From assembly GCA_001640655.1 (NCBI GenBank), contig LXGT01000028.1:79785-143784 (forward strand): a stretch of DNA of 64,000 bases, in the 5' to 3' direction. This DNA comes from Endoconidiophora laricicola. Lineage: Eukaryota > Ascomycota > Sordariomycetes > Microascales > Ceratocystidaceae. Shown here piece after piece: positions 36,440-48,246 of the stretch (position 1 is the stretch's first letter; each line of letters opens with the position of its first letter). The translations under genes were made by a program, and so were the position numbers. The notes under the pieces are model-generated. The model had not been told where the DNA came from and searched no databases. It was given only the letters and a program-made list of their open reading frames with translations.

Positions 36440-39015
36440 GATGGCTAACTGTCCTGGATCAGGGCTAGTAGATTGGCCAACTTCGTGATGGACTCTTGAA
36501 TGATAAGATGTAGTTTGTCGTCAGATATAGTTTCGTGGAGAATCATAGAACAACCTATTCTGAAATAGGTCAAAATCAGCGGAATTAGTAAGGTTGAATC
36601 AGATTAGAATTGGTGGGCAGCCAAAATATGATAGGAGGAAGAGATTTTCAGTGATTGAGTTAACGGCGGATCAACTTCAGTACTTAAATAGATGCGTACC
36701 GTATACACAAGCATGATAAAACTAGCAACTACCAGCTAGACTCTCTGTTTCCATCACCATCTAGCAGTTATGCGACATCATCTGCTCTACGGAAAACTGC
36801 CGAATTGGGGAGTATCTTTGTGTGGAGCCGCCGTGTAAGACGGGCAGCTACATAACCCTGCTCTGCTTAAGGGATACATGTTGCTTGAGCTTGCTCAGTA
36901 TATAGTACAGTTGTACCTCACTATCGCCAAGCTAAGTGGCGCGCCACAAATTGAATGCGTTCAGTCATGACCTCACCGAACATCACATTAGAAGTCTAAC
37001 AAGCTCGCCTGCAGCTCCTGCGGGCGGTTTATTCGGTCTAATTTTGCTCTAAATTTTCCCTCGTGCTCGTTTTAGAGCTAAATGTCAGCAGAATTATACA
37101 GCCAACGCGTACAGGCCTACTAACAACTCGGCAGTTGTGTATTTGTATTTATATCCGCACACTACTATGGCAGACTACCTTTCATCCAGTTACTCGTCAA
37201 GGAACCACATGCCCAATTGGCGCTTTCTTGATCAATTGGTTCAGTCCCTGTATGGAAATGGAACATCAGAGGTTCAGATGGATGCCATGTGTCAACCAAA
37301 GAAATAAGATCCAGCCGTCTCCTAACCTTCCTGGCGGACCTGCATTCCAGCATGCACGTTAGTGCTACTGCATGCATCTTAGACACCACATTACATCCCT
37401 TCTAAGTCACCACGGCCTCCCGACTCAGCCACCCATTGAAAACTCTTCTGTCTTCGTCTTTTTCTTTTTCTTTTCCTTTTTTCATATGACGTCTTTTAAT
37501 CTGGCACATTCCCGTTGCGGGAGATCATTTGACATGCTGTCTCTCAAGTACATACCGTTCATGGTGCTAGTAGAGTCAGTAGTGTCACTTCCCGTGCCGC
37601 TTTTGCTCCCCGCATCTTCGCATGCTATTCTTAACTTTAGACTATCCTGGGCCTGGCCGATTCTATAGCTCGGCCGTCTGATTCCGCAGCGCGTCCACTT
37701 GTTATACGTCATATGCATCAGTCATCGATGGAGAAGTCATCGTCAGAACTGTGGTGGCAACTACAACGGTTAGCTTGAACCCGGCCTTCTCTTTCTCTCT
37801 TCACTGATCTCCGGCTAATTCTAGTGTATATCCCGCCACTTCAACCCATGTTAAATGCGTCAGTTGCGCCACTAAGTTTAAAAGGGCCCGGCCACCAAGC
37901 ACTATATGCACGAATGGTCTATCCATATTCATATAGTATATACTTAGTGTCCCCAGATACTACATGCAATAAAGCATCAGCTCGAGCTACAGAAATCTTG
38001 CCTCATCAATCCACTAGCCAATTCAATGTCTCGCTAGTTCTACCAGCTTCATCCTTAAGCATCAGCTGTGATTTCTTTTTCCAAAATGGTAATCAGCTCC
38101 ATTCGACGGAAACATACTGACGAAGGAAGCTGGAATAGCTAACATTGCTCATCACCGGTCCCCTAAGCACAGCGTTACTTTTTCATCTTATTGCCGCTTC
38201 GGCATGGCTGCTCAATAGCCCACCTTTGACTCTAAGCTTATGTAGCTGAACTGAGGATCAGGTATCATACGCTAACAGAACCCACCGACCACAATATGAC
38301 GAAAGTTGCCAATAATGCGTTAAGTTTAGTTTAACATCAACTAGCCCATGGCAAGTAGCTACGTGATATCTTATAATATCACTGGCTCGCGCTCCCAGGC
38401 GCGTCAACCTAACAAACCTAGAAGCATCCGACTAAGATACGCGGATACGCCAGAATACGGCATTGAAGGCGCGATTGCTCTTGCTCTTGCTTTTGACCTA
38501 GTTAGGCTGTGCTTTTGAGTTGCTTATAGTCTGCCTCCCCTCTGCCGTCATCTTTTCTGTTGATTTTCTGCTATTTTACTGTAAATTTGCCTTCCTTATA
38601 CTTTTGAGAACAGCCGAGCCTGCTATCCTGCAAAAAGGAACTTGAGCTCGTAGATGCCTCACTATTGAAGGGCGCATAGCATGTCGTATGTCGTGAACTA
38701 TACGGCCATAAAATACATTCATACAAACATACTGTTACTGTATGAATGACCCGCGCGTAAGGCAATATTGAAAGGATCATGATATTAATGATATGTAGTG
38801 GTTAGGATAGATATACAAGCCAGAACGCTATCTTTGAGCCAAAGATGAATTGCGGGAATCAAACAAAAATTTAAACGAATCACACTCTCATGCCTTCAAA
38901 GAGCTATTGTAGCATATATCAGGGCGTGCATGATCAAAGACACAGATTCATTGAAAAGGAGTATATGATTTGCAAGTCTCCGCCTTGCCATTGACATCGT
39001 CCGCCAGTCTTACTA
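36440..39015. other. intergenic region
   Basis: The left part (36440-37000) is the leader/promoter of the Slm1-like gene; the right end holds the 3' side of the SPIN90-like gene. No gene is seen between. An 7-bp-arm palindrome GTGATAT...ATATCAC lies at 38363-38382. Open frames of 78-99 codons (37063, 37372, 37482, 37824) show no coding features. Confidence 0.45.
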
Positions 39016-41084
39016 TCATTCACGCTTGACATACACTGCTACATTGTCAGATACAGGCATAGCCAACCGCTGCCTTCTCGGTGGTGGTGCCTTGGGAGGG
39101 ACCTTCTTAGAATTCGCGGAGCCTGAGCTAGCTACGCTGCTAGTAGCTGAAGATATACTACTCACGCTGTCATTATAACCATGTACACCAGCTGGGGCGG
39201 CTCCAGTTACTGTCGGAGCAGTAGCCGAGCCAGAAACAGAACTACCTCCAGATTTCTTAAGGTGGGCTATCAGTACTCCATGCCGATGCTTAGGGACCTG
39301 TGGTAATGGCTTTTTTGATCTTGTAGATGCAGTGGACGTGACGGAAGATGCTATCGAAGCAACTGAGACAGTTTCAGACGGCGTGGGTGACGGAGACGGT
39401 GTTGCCCCTTGCATGGCAATGCTGGGTGTCTCGGTTGGTGTCAGGCTGTTTGTTCGCGATATGGGTGAAGAATCGCTGGAAGCCATCATGGGCAGTTCGC
39501 CGGCAACCAGGCCATCTATGCTCGGCACATCATCGCCAATATTTGCAATGCGGCTAGGAGTTGTCACACCTGGCTTTTCCTGCACTGTAGCGACATCTCC
39601 AACACTGATAGTACTACTTGTTTCTGAGGTTGTGAGGCTCATCCCTAATAACCTCTGTGCAAGTTCTTTGTCCTTTCTAGGACGAACACCTCCAGCCAAC
39701 TCAGTTGCTGACTGTGATGGAGAGTCATATACATAAGATTTTGCATCATCCTCGGCCCCCTCCAAGCCAACATCCTGCGCCGTCTGTTCTTTTAGCCAGT
39801 CAACTTTTCGCACTCGGTCGACAAGTCGTAATGTAGTTTCGTCTGTAGGCGCAAAGTGTGCATTGATAGAGCCGGCTTGGCCTGCAACCAAGTTCAATAC
39901 AGCCAGAATGTCATGGCGCTTATAGTGCGAATGTGTTTGGTTAAGCTGCGTGTGGCTCAATAGGGGGTAAAGTACACGTAGGTAAGTATGCCGCAGTGAA
40001 GCCTTATCTTCGGGAAGATCCATAAGATTACGCAAAATAATATCTATGAGGACTTTGAGATCGTTTGTGTAGAAATACTCGTATGTAGCCCTGTTTGTGA
40101 ATAAGAGGTAGAGCACTTTGAGAATCAAGAGCTGATAGGAAGTCTCAACTTCACGGTTAAGCAGCAAGATGATATTCTCTCCAAAGTTTCGATAAGAAGA
40201 ACCCTCTAAGCTAAGCAGCTTCATTACTCGGTTTGTGAGGGGTGTTTCAACGGCAGAAGCAGTACTGTCGGGTGGGGGTGTTACTGTTGATGCGAGCATA
40301 TATTGTTCATTGAGAACCAACTAAAGACAATTTTTAGCAACAAACCCTAAGAACGAAATTAGTTTAGAGCAAAGCAGACGTACCAATACTCTAATTGTTG
40401 GGTTATCTCGAGCATCGTCAGAAACGCTTTCTATTGCTTGTAGTAAGTGGGCCACAAAGACGTCATCGATACGCACAAGATCCTCCTTGCGCAATCTTTC
40501 TATGCGCGACATCTCAAACATGAGCTCCAACAGCAGAAAATGCAATCTTGCGTCTCCACGCCCTCGACCATGGCGATAAATCAGTTCAGCAAGACGTGGA
40601 AAGCATGCTTTTTCAATCATGAGCTTGAAGATGTCTGGATTTGTACGCCCGTCTAATAGCAGGAACCATGCTACCACATGAAGCGGCGCGCCCTCATCCT
40701 CCTGTACGAGATTGGCGACTAATTGTGCACGAACATAGTCCTTGTTCTCTTTAAAGACAAGACTGTTCATGAGTTTGTGGGCGCAGTTGGCCACATCGTC
40801 TTCGGAATGCAGCAGGGCGTCACGCACTGCAGCAACGAGGTATAGCCATGATCGGAGTGTGTGGTCGATTAGTTCGTGCGTTCGGCATCGTTTCGTTAAA
40901 CATTCGTCGAGGGCTACAAGTCACGCGGCAGTAACATGTTAGTAGATATTATTAGGATTCGTAGCGCTGTCGGGTTAGAGAATGCGCCTGTCTACCAGCG
41001 GCGCTATCAAGAGGGAAGATATGAGCTTAGAAACTTACCGAGCCAAAATTGATCTTCGGATTCAAGGCGATCGAAGGTTTCCAT
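39016..41084 (-). CDS. SPIN90/Ldb17-family actin regulator, three exons, 626 aa
   Basis: Exons on the minus strand are 41084-41039 (46 nt), 40913-40384 and 40320-39016; introns have GTAAGT/TTGTAG and GTACGT/TTTAG borders. The spliced start is METFDRLESEDQFWLALDEC, and the second junction gives TIRVLLVLNEQYML, conserved in the WISH/DIP/SPIN90 family. Residues 1 to about 320 form the helical leucine-rich domain (for example LLLELMFEMSRIERLRKEDL). The C-terminal half is Ser/Thr-rich and disordered, ending in proline/basic SH3-ligand-like motifs (KKPLPQVPKHRHG and KKVPPKAPPPRRQRL). Family members (yeast Ldb17, fission yeast Dip1) act at cortical actin patches; Dip1/SPIN90 activates Arp2/3 without a mother filament. 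Orthology to Ldb17/Dip1 is inferred from the helical core and the tail layout. Confidence 0.82.
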
Positions 41085-42182
41085 GGTCGTAATTCGTTGT
41101 ACAAGCGAGAGGGATGTGAGAGGTTGAGTCAGATATATCCAAGACTGTACATCGCTGCCACGATCGGATTGCAGAGATGATGGTAGCCAACTTGGTTGAT
41201 CAGGTCAGTCGAGCAGACGCAAGCAGAGCAAAGGGCGAGATGGGCTTCGATAAGAGATGTTATCGATTATAATCGGGATGGGGATAATAGGATAGAGACA
41301 GCGATGTTATTTATGTGTAGTTGCAAAAGATCAAGGTCGCAAGTATGCAGCGCTCCGGCTGTCAAGCAATAGATGTAAAAGTGACAGTTGTTGAAACAAT
41401 ATATTCTTGGCGTCGCATCAATTTGTTCCGCTCAAGAGAAAGTGTCCGCTTAGCATAAGAGCGTAGCAGAAGCGAGTTTTTAGAGCGTCAAACGAGCCCG
41501 TGCCGCGGACCGACGTAACAGTGGACAGACGTTGTCTAGTCGGGCGCTTTAGTTTCCACGGGCTTATCCAAGCACGAGGCGCAATGTAATTCAGACCAAC
41601 GACAACGATAAAGAGCTACTGTGAGCAGTGCGTGCCTTGAAGAAGTGCATGCATCGACTATGACTATGTCTTAGCTTTGCTTTTATTTCTCAATGCCGAA
41701 TATAGCTCTTTCGCACATCGTCCACTTACCTATGGTAAATTCAGGAAGCAAAACAGATACAGGGCGCTGTAAGTTGAGCACAGGATATATTTAGTAGTGA
41801 TGAAATAAAAGGCGCAAAGTATAGTTAAGAAGTTAACGCTTTTCTGGAGAATGGCAGGATGTCAGCCTCAGAGAATGGAGCAGTTGCCAGCAGTTGCCAG
41901 CTGCTACTATATAAGTGGTACTTGAACCCTAATGCCACTTTCGTTGTAGTATTAGAATCAAGTTAACTAAAGTCGATATTACTAAGATATCTTTTTTCCA
42001 ATTCAATACTCAATTACATATTAACTATGCCGAATAGAGTTAGCTTGAATGTAAGTTTGAAGATGCTATTTCAAGTTGTAAATTCTTTATTCCATATAAG
42101 ATAACCGCCCAACGCTTTTTAAAACACAATAATACGAGACAAAACAAACGCCGTTCTTTTAGATATTCAGACTTGGATTTGC
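41085..42182. other. intergenic, tandem minus-strand genes
   Basis: Contains the promoter of the SPIN90-like gene (41085 to about 41600) and the 3' flank of the PDAT gene (about 41900-42182). A perfect 10-bp direct duplication (cagttgccag twice) lies at 41880-41899. No coding signal. Confidence 0.45.
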
Positions 42183-44210
42183 CTATTCCAAAATCTTGAC
42201 CTTGTTAGAATACTCAAGGATATTACTAACACGCAAATCTTCGATTTCGCTGCCGTTGCCTGATGCAACCTTTAGAATAAGTTCATTCAGTCCCTGTCTG
42301 CCCAAGATGTCCACATGATCGGCCGTGTTAGCACCACCGCGAGGATTGAACGGCTCCGGGTCATGCCGCATTTCAACGACCTTGATTTGGGCGCCTGCAG
42401 GATTGTAGCGGGGCATCAACCATCCTTTGTTGCACATGTAACCGGTACTCATTAGACTGACTGTTCCGTCCCCCTCGCCCATGATAACACCGTGATCGAT
42501 ATGATCTTCAGTAACACTAGTATCAATGGTGAGGTTCAAATGAGAGTTAACGATAGTATCAGGATGTTTGTAGTAGTAAGCGCGCTCAGTAGACTTGCCG
42601 ACTCCGTAGAAGCAGTATATCTTTAGATTGGGGGCGAGAGGTAGTCTGGTCTCCAAAGGGTTTATCCATTTGGAAGGGTCGTCTTCATTGGCGTTGACCT
42701 CCTCTGCGGTGTTGGCAATACCACGCGAGTAGGCTTTATTCATCATTGTCTGGTACCACCCATCAGTTGTGTTGTACAGATAGCTCATAGTATCGTCAAC
42801 TGTGAAGTTACGGGCAGGAGCTGTGACATTCTCGCCGCGCTTGAAATTCAATAGGGAACCATATGTGAATGCCTGACCAGGTACGTCATCAGGGGCAGAG
42901 TTCAAGTCACCCCAGACGGCGGTACCACCGATAGGAAGCATAGAAGATAGGCCAGGCATAGCGCGGAACAGCTCAGCGCGCTCGTTCTTGCTTAGAAACT
43001 TTTCTAATCCGTAAACAGCAAATGCATTGAGTTGTGCAGTATCGCGCATCTCACCCGATAGTAAAGCGGTAGCGCCCTTGACGGCACCGAGCATGCAACC
43101 GCTGATATTAATCCATGAATCAACAAAGCGGTCTACCCAATCCTCACCGCCACGACCTCCCTTCTCAGAGGCGACCCAGTGGAAGAAGTAGAACAGGACT
43201 TGGCTGCCCATGCTGTGAGAGACAAGAACAGCCTTCTTGCCTTGAGTATTGACCGAGTTTTCAATATGAGCCTTGAGACGACTGAAGTATTGATCGCGTA
43301 CTTCTAAGTTTGCATACGATAGACGCCAGTCATATGCTGCCGTGTAAGAGTTGGTAGGGTCATAGCCAATGGAAGCAAGGTTTTCAAATATCTTACTCCA
43401 GATCCAGTATCCAGTGATGAAGAAGTCAGTAGCATCAAATCCTTGAGCAGCTCGGAGCTTGATGCTCGGAGGGTCAAGACCTGTTTTGGTATCAAGGACA
43501 ATGTGACTTTTCCACATCTCTTTATCAAGGACAAGTGCGCGCATCATGGTCCAGCTACCCCAGAGTCTCTTGCGAAAGTAAGGCCGAGAGACGTTGGAAG
43601 TTCCCCATGACTCAAGACCGGTGGAGATAACACCAGGAATCATGACCATGGGATGGGTAGCTTGGTAGCCTTCAGAGGCCATTTTCAGACCGATAGCGAA
43701 AGCCTCGGAGCCCGCAACGGCTTCTTTCTCGCCATTCTATGCACCACGTTAGTTTCTTCTGTTATTATATAGTGGAAGCAAACATTGATATCATACCAGA
43801 AGATCTCTCACATCGCTCACAAGACCAGTAGGTAGAGTCGATGGGAAAGCATCGTATAGGCTGTCTATACTGAGATCGCCTAGTTCAGGAAAATCGATAA
43901 GATCGTTGTTTTTGGCGAAGAACCCTGCTGCCACAATGCCGAACAAACTTCCAAGAAAGAATATAAATGTGAGGCGCCGACGGCGGCCTGGTGAGTGGAG
44001 TTTTTTGACAGATGGTAACTCGACTTCGACCGTAGTAGCCTTTGTCACCGTACTGGCTGGATGAGCTTCTTGCGATTCTTCAACGCCGATGGAGGATGCC
44101 GCAGTAACTTGCTCGGCAGTGATGCCAGTACTGTGCGCTTCGGTCTGATTGTCTGCGCCTTGTCCTCCAGAAGAGCCGGCGACGCCGCGCCGACGGACTT
44201 TGGGAGACAT
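42183..44210 (-). CDS. LRO1: Phospholipid:diacylglycerol acyltransferase (PDAT), two exons, 655 aa
   Basis: Transfers an acyl chain from a phospholipid to diacylglycerol, making triacylglycerol at the ER. Exon 1 is 44210-43797, intron 43796-43737 (60 nt, GTATGA donor, actaac branch, CATAG acceptor), exon 2 43736-42183. One transmembrane helix (about residues 80-98, LTFIFFLGSLFGIVAAGFF) follows a basic cytosolic N-terminus (RRRR), so the catalytic domain is lumenal. The LCAT-like alpha/beta hydrolase core shows PMVMIPGVISTGLESW (lid/oxyanion region), the nucleophile motif SHSMG (Ser at about 313), Asp in MGEGDGTVSL and His in ADHVDILG. AAYDWRLSY is also conserved in PDATs. Length matches yeast Lro1 (661 aa). 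Residues 1-75 are Ser/Thr-rich and not conserved. Confidence 0.95.
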
Positions 44211-45606
44211 GGTAAAATGCTAGACAGAAGTTGTGAATTGGCGTCGATCGCAAGGAGTTTTGATAGCCTTGTGTGATTTTGGGAGAGGTTAATGAATGTG
44301 TTGAAGAAATGCGCTCGTGGGCTAATGATTACAAGACGGGGGTGGAGGAGGCAGCAATTTGGCAACAGAGAGGGAACTAGGCAAGAGCAGAAGCTTGAAT
44401 TTATATTGACGGATCGTCGGGGCTGTCACTGGAAAGGTAAAACTGTCGTTTTTTAGTATTCTTTTGACTGGCGGGTCTAGCAATGCGCTTCGGTCGAATC
44501 TAAAGTCACGATGGGCACGAAAGACGCAAGCGAGAACTGGATTCTAGTTATCTAGGATTGAAAACGCTGATGCCCCGGAGAGGCGGATAATTGGAAGCAC
44601 CGCTGCAATTTTTTTGATGGTTTTCTAGCTCAGTCTCCCCCGTGCGACCCCACTTGCATCGCATTTCTAGTGTTATCAATTATTCACTAGACTTTAATCT
44701 ACCATTTTAGTGCCCTTGTCGCTTTGCCTGACGGAATAGGCAGTCTTTGTGCTGTACTGGGGTATTGGATCCCTTTGCTTGGTGCATCCCTTTTGATGAT
44801 GGTTGTTTTGTAAACACCTCATGTGAAAAAAACAATTTAATAAGTCTTATTTAATTATTGGTTTTAATTCAAGCCTTACACATATTCAAAGAGCTCTAAG
44901 ACATCGTCAACACTTATTTGATAGCTGCTACTGCTTTATTGTATGCAGCACTTCATGATGTAGCAATGAACGTACTATGTAACGCCATTACAGCAAGCCC
45001 ACAATCACATGTTCTTCTTTGCATGTCAAGGCCAGGGTCAGATGGCTTATGCCAACTTGGCTTTACCTGCCTAAAAAATTGCTAAGTCACTTTGTCAACC
45101 TGAATTTATGCTTTAAGCCTCATTTTTAGGGACCATACTTTGACTGGCTGCTCTTTACCAAATCATTAGCATCCATTTCTCTTTTCCGATACTGTGTTTT
45201 TATCTGATGATCTCTTCAATTATATCTTTGCTTGTTTGTATCCATAGCATAGTCAGCCTTGTCTGCGATTTGTACTTGCAACAGACGACACTAACGCCTC
45301 GTTTATTCTCATTGTGCTTCGGACTCCGACACTCCGCTAGATCCGCTGCTCAATACAAAGCAGTTTCTACGACCGACCGGATCGGAGTTCTTTCAATACT
45401 GACCTAATCGGTTTCTACGGAAATCCATCTCCAATCCAAATCTCGGGTCTATCTGACGCATATCCTCCATTCATTGTATTCGCTGCCCGCTTCGGCGCCG
45501 GTCTCAGATTCTTGTCTTTGTTTCGTTGTAAATCCCGGGTCGTGTTCTAGATCTCTTAGAAGCTGTCGAGCTTTGTTACGTCCGCTGCTTTGCTCGCATC
45601 AGCATC
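44211..45606. promoter_or_regulatory. divergent promoter region of PDAT (-) and NAA30 (+)
   Basis: About 1.4 kb between two start codons pointing away from each other. Pyrimidine-rich leaders precede each gene (44211-44400 read on minus, 45180-45606 on plus). No further gene is visible. Confidence 0.45.
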
Positions 45607-46386
45607 ATGGCAGCCCTAGTCGAAGCTCAACCTATTGCCAATGCCTTTACGGTAGACCGTAAAAATAGCCCCCTTTCCATCAAGCTCAAGTATACACAGT
45701 ACAACCATGGTCTAGAACAACGATACCTTCCAGATATCCGTGCTCTGATAGCCAAGGATCTTAGTGAGCCTTACAGCATATATGTATACCGTTACTTCTT
45801 GTACCAATGGGCACATCTGTGCTTCCTCGTAAGTTTAGCTACTAGCAACCCACTATTGTAAGAGATCATCCTCATTATGCAGGGTCGTCACTAGTGATGA
45901 GGGTTTATCCTTTTTGGCATTTTCACATGTCAAACTCCTTTGTTTTTCATCGCTGACACGTACCCCTGACCTGACAAGCAGGCATTAAATGAAGATGATG
46001 AGTCTTTAGTTGGCGTCATTATCTGCAAACTGGAAGTTCATACATCTCGTTCACCATCGACACGGCGAGGCTACATCGCCATGTTAGCCGTTGAGTCAGC
46101 ATACCGTGGGCATGGTATCGCGACCTCCCTTGTGAAACAAGCTATAGATATAATGGCGGAGCGCAACGCCGACGAAATTGTGCTAGAGACGGAAGAAACC
46201 AACAGGCCAGCCATCCAGTTATACGAACGTCTAGGCTTTTTGCGATCCAAAAAGCTTCATCGTTATTACCTAAACGGAAGTAGTGCATACAGATTAGTGC
46301 TTCTACTAAAAACTATTGACCCTGAGCGAGCATTCACAGACGACATTGACCACATGCCTATGTCGTTAATGGGTGGTGTTATATAG
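45607..46386 (+). CDS. NAA30: NatC N-alpha-acetyltransferase catalytic subunit Naa30 (Mak3), two exons, 208 aa
   Basis: GNAT-fold enzyme that acetylates N-termini beginning Met-Leu/Ile/Phe/Trp on ribosomes, with Naa35 and Naa38. Exon 1 is 45607-45828, intron 45829-45981 (153 nt, GTAAGT; ctgacctgac branch region; aagcag acceptor), exon 2 45982-46386. Both exons are in phase 0. The N-terminal part has the Mak3-like segment DLSEPYSIYVYRYFLYQWAH. Exon 2 carries GYIAMLAVESAYRGHGIATS, which includes the acetyl-CoA pyrophosphate loop RGHGIA, then IVLETEETNRPAIQLYERLGF and RSKKLHRYYLNGSSAYRLVL, all typical of Naa30. Length is close to the family (about 180-200 aa without an N-terminal extension). The 3' end faces the DUF1917 gene with only 172 bp between the stops. 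Confidence 0.92.
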
Positions 46387-46558
46387 GGTTCTTTGTAGAG
46401 ACAACTGAATACTTACGGGCTATGTTTAAAGGCTGTCATCCACTATTATTATTATATGCATCATAGAATTGCAAGCGTTGTCTTCTACCTACTTGTATAA
46501 TCCAATATCTTATAAAACTTGTTTTCGGACACTATATTACTTAGATCCAAGAGTAGAC

Positions 46559-47692
46559 TTATTTCTTCAACGGAAAGTCTCTTGATGAATATAGTGACGC
46601 TCGAAGGTCGTATTTATTTCCATACGACAATCCAATATAGGTAAATATATCTACCGATTGCAGTAATAGTTAGCCATCGTAAACTTAAACGTGGTTGTTG
46701 ATATCTACGCGTTACCATACCTGGCTTATAATAGATGGGCTTCTTGAACATGATCTTCATGTCTTGCAGTTTCCAAAGAACTCTGTTGACATCGTCTTGC
46801 TTCGAAAAGTCCTCAGTGAATATACATATATAGCGTTCTCTTTGACCACGGGCGCCGTCCGATTCCGGCGCTAATTGAACTCGAGCTGCAGTGCCTAGAG
46901 TCCCCGATATCGTCTCTTTGACAATAACTTCCCATATCTCATCGACATTTTGAGCGTCTACATAAAGCATCCACTGCCATGTTGTATGGCATTAGTTTTC
47001 AGCTCACGATTCAAGTTGCCTGTGATGGTACTTACTTTGCCTGATCGTATATTGCAAGCATGGGAAAGTCCCAGGACATGGTTTACGGCTGCTGATTTTT
47101 CGGTATTAACCACTTTAGTCTTGTTAGGCGCTGGCATGCGTACTTTTGCTAGCTCTAGGAGAGAAGTGTGAAGAATCTCCAGGCGTTCAAGGGCACCTTC
47201 TCGTGCTATCCGCAAATTTGCACCCTTGATTTCAGGTCCTTCATTTTCATTTCCACGACACTCCTGGCTTTGCCATTCGACTCTGTGAACAATGTTTCTG
47301 ACCCTTGGGTTCACAACATATAAACAAGGCATCGATGGCGATTCAATCGTTGTTGAAGGCGGAAGTCGTCTGAGAAAGTCCTCAGAAGACTCGGATATCT
47401 GCCATCCATATGGGATCCCCTCCAATGAATTACTCATGACCGATCGATCGGCTATGATTTCAGCTTTTAGTTGGTGTACGTCAGACTCTTCTCTTTTGGC
47501 TTTGGCCAGAGGTGTCAATGATGTCAAAGCTCTGGCACACCATTCAGAAGGATCGAAGTCTGTTACTCGCTTCTCCAAACTTGCAGTGAGGTCGTCGTCA
47601 CCTATTAAAATGTTAGGAGCTAGCGTTTCCTCATAGTTTTGATGCCATATGTATCCATATATACCGTAAAAGTCAGACTCGTCGCTTTCCAT
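46559..47692 (-). CDS. DUF1917/UPF0696 family protein (C11orf68/BLES03-like), three exons, 333 aa
   Basis: Conserved eukaryotic protein of unknown function with an eIF4E-like fold reported for the family. Exons on the minus strand are 47692-47036, 46973-46721 and 46650-46559; introns of 62 and 70 nt (GTAAGT and GTATGG donors; aaaactaat and gctaac branch sites; GGCAG and GGTAG acceptors). Splicing creates GKWMLYVDAQNVDEIWEVI, the family's W-x-(L/F)-x-(V/D) start, then RYICIFTEDFSKQDDVNRVL, and at the second junction KKPIYYKPDIFTYIGLSYGN followed by KYDLRASLY, the usual C-terminal signature. The start was chosen at MESDESDF rather than the upstream in-frame ATG, because the conserved acidic start follows it; the upstream extension is hydrophobic and unusual. 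It is divergent from Dph7 and convergent with NAA30. Confidence 0.85.
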
Positions 47693-48246
47693 CGTGCTAA
47701 CACTGATTATAGTGAGTAGTTTTAGTGTGAAAGGAAAGCAAAGCACTCTGCTTCGTATGATCAATCAAGGCAGAATATAATACTGCTATTACGTGTCTAT
47801 TCGATATGTGACGTAATTTTCATCACACTACAGGGGTATAAACAGATGACGATAGGAGTGTAGAAATGGCCGGCAGTTTAAATATACTGTTATTATTAGG
47901 GTTGATCTGTAACCCTACCACTGAACTTGTTGATAGAAAAGCAGGGTCGCACAAACGAAACAGATAGTGGGATTTAAACTGACACTAAAAATGTAATAAA
48001 TGCAATCAATTAAGTAAGTTTCATGTAGCGCAGATTTGCGGCTTCGTGGTAGTTTCGGCTGGTTGTTTCTTTAGTTTAGCCAAATTATCAGTTAGTCAAG
48101 GCGTGGCTAGCCGTATTAACTCAACTAGTATGACTGCTCGACATACAAGCAGACATGGTCTCCACTCAGTTACAAAAAAACTCTTAAATTATGAAAAGGA
48201 ACATGCAGTAAATTCTGCATAGCCGATATTGATCAGAATCCTAGAT
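47693..48246. promoter_or_regulatory. bidirectional promoter of the DUF1917 gene (-) and DPH7 (+)
   Basis: 554 bp separate the two start codons, short enough for a shared promoter. The sequence is AT-rich without a clear motif pair. Confidence 0.45.
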
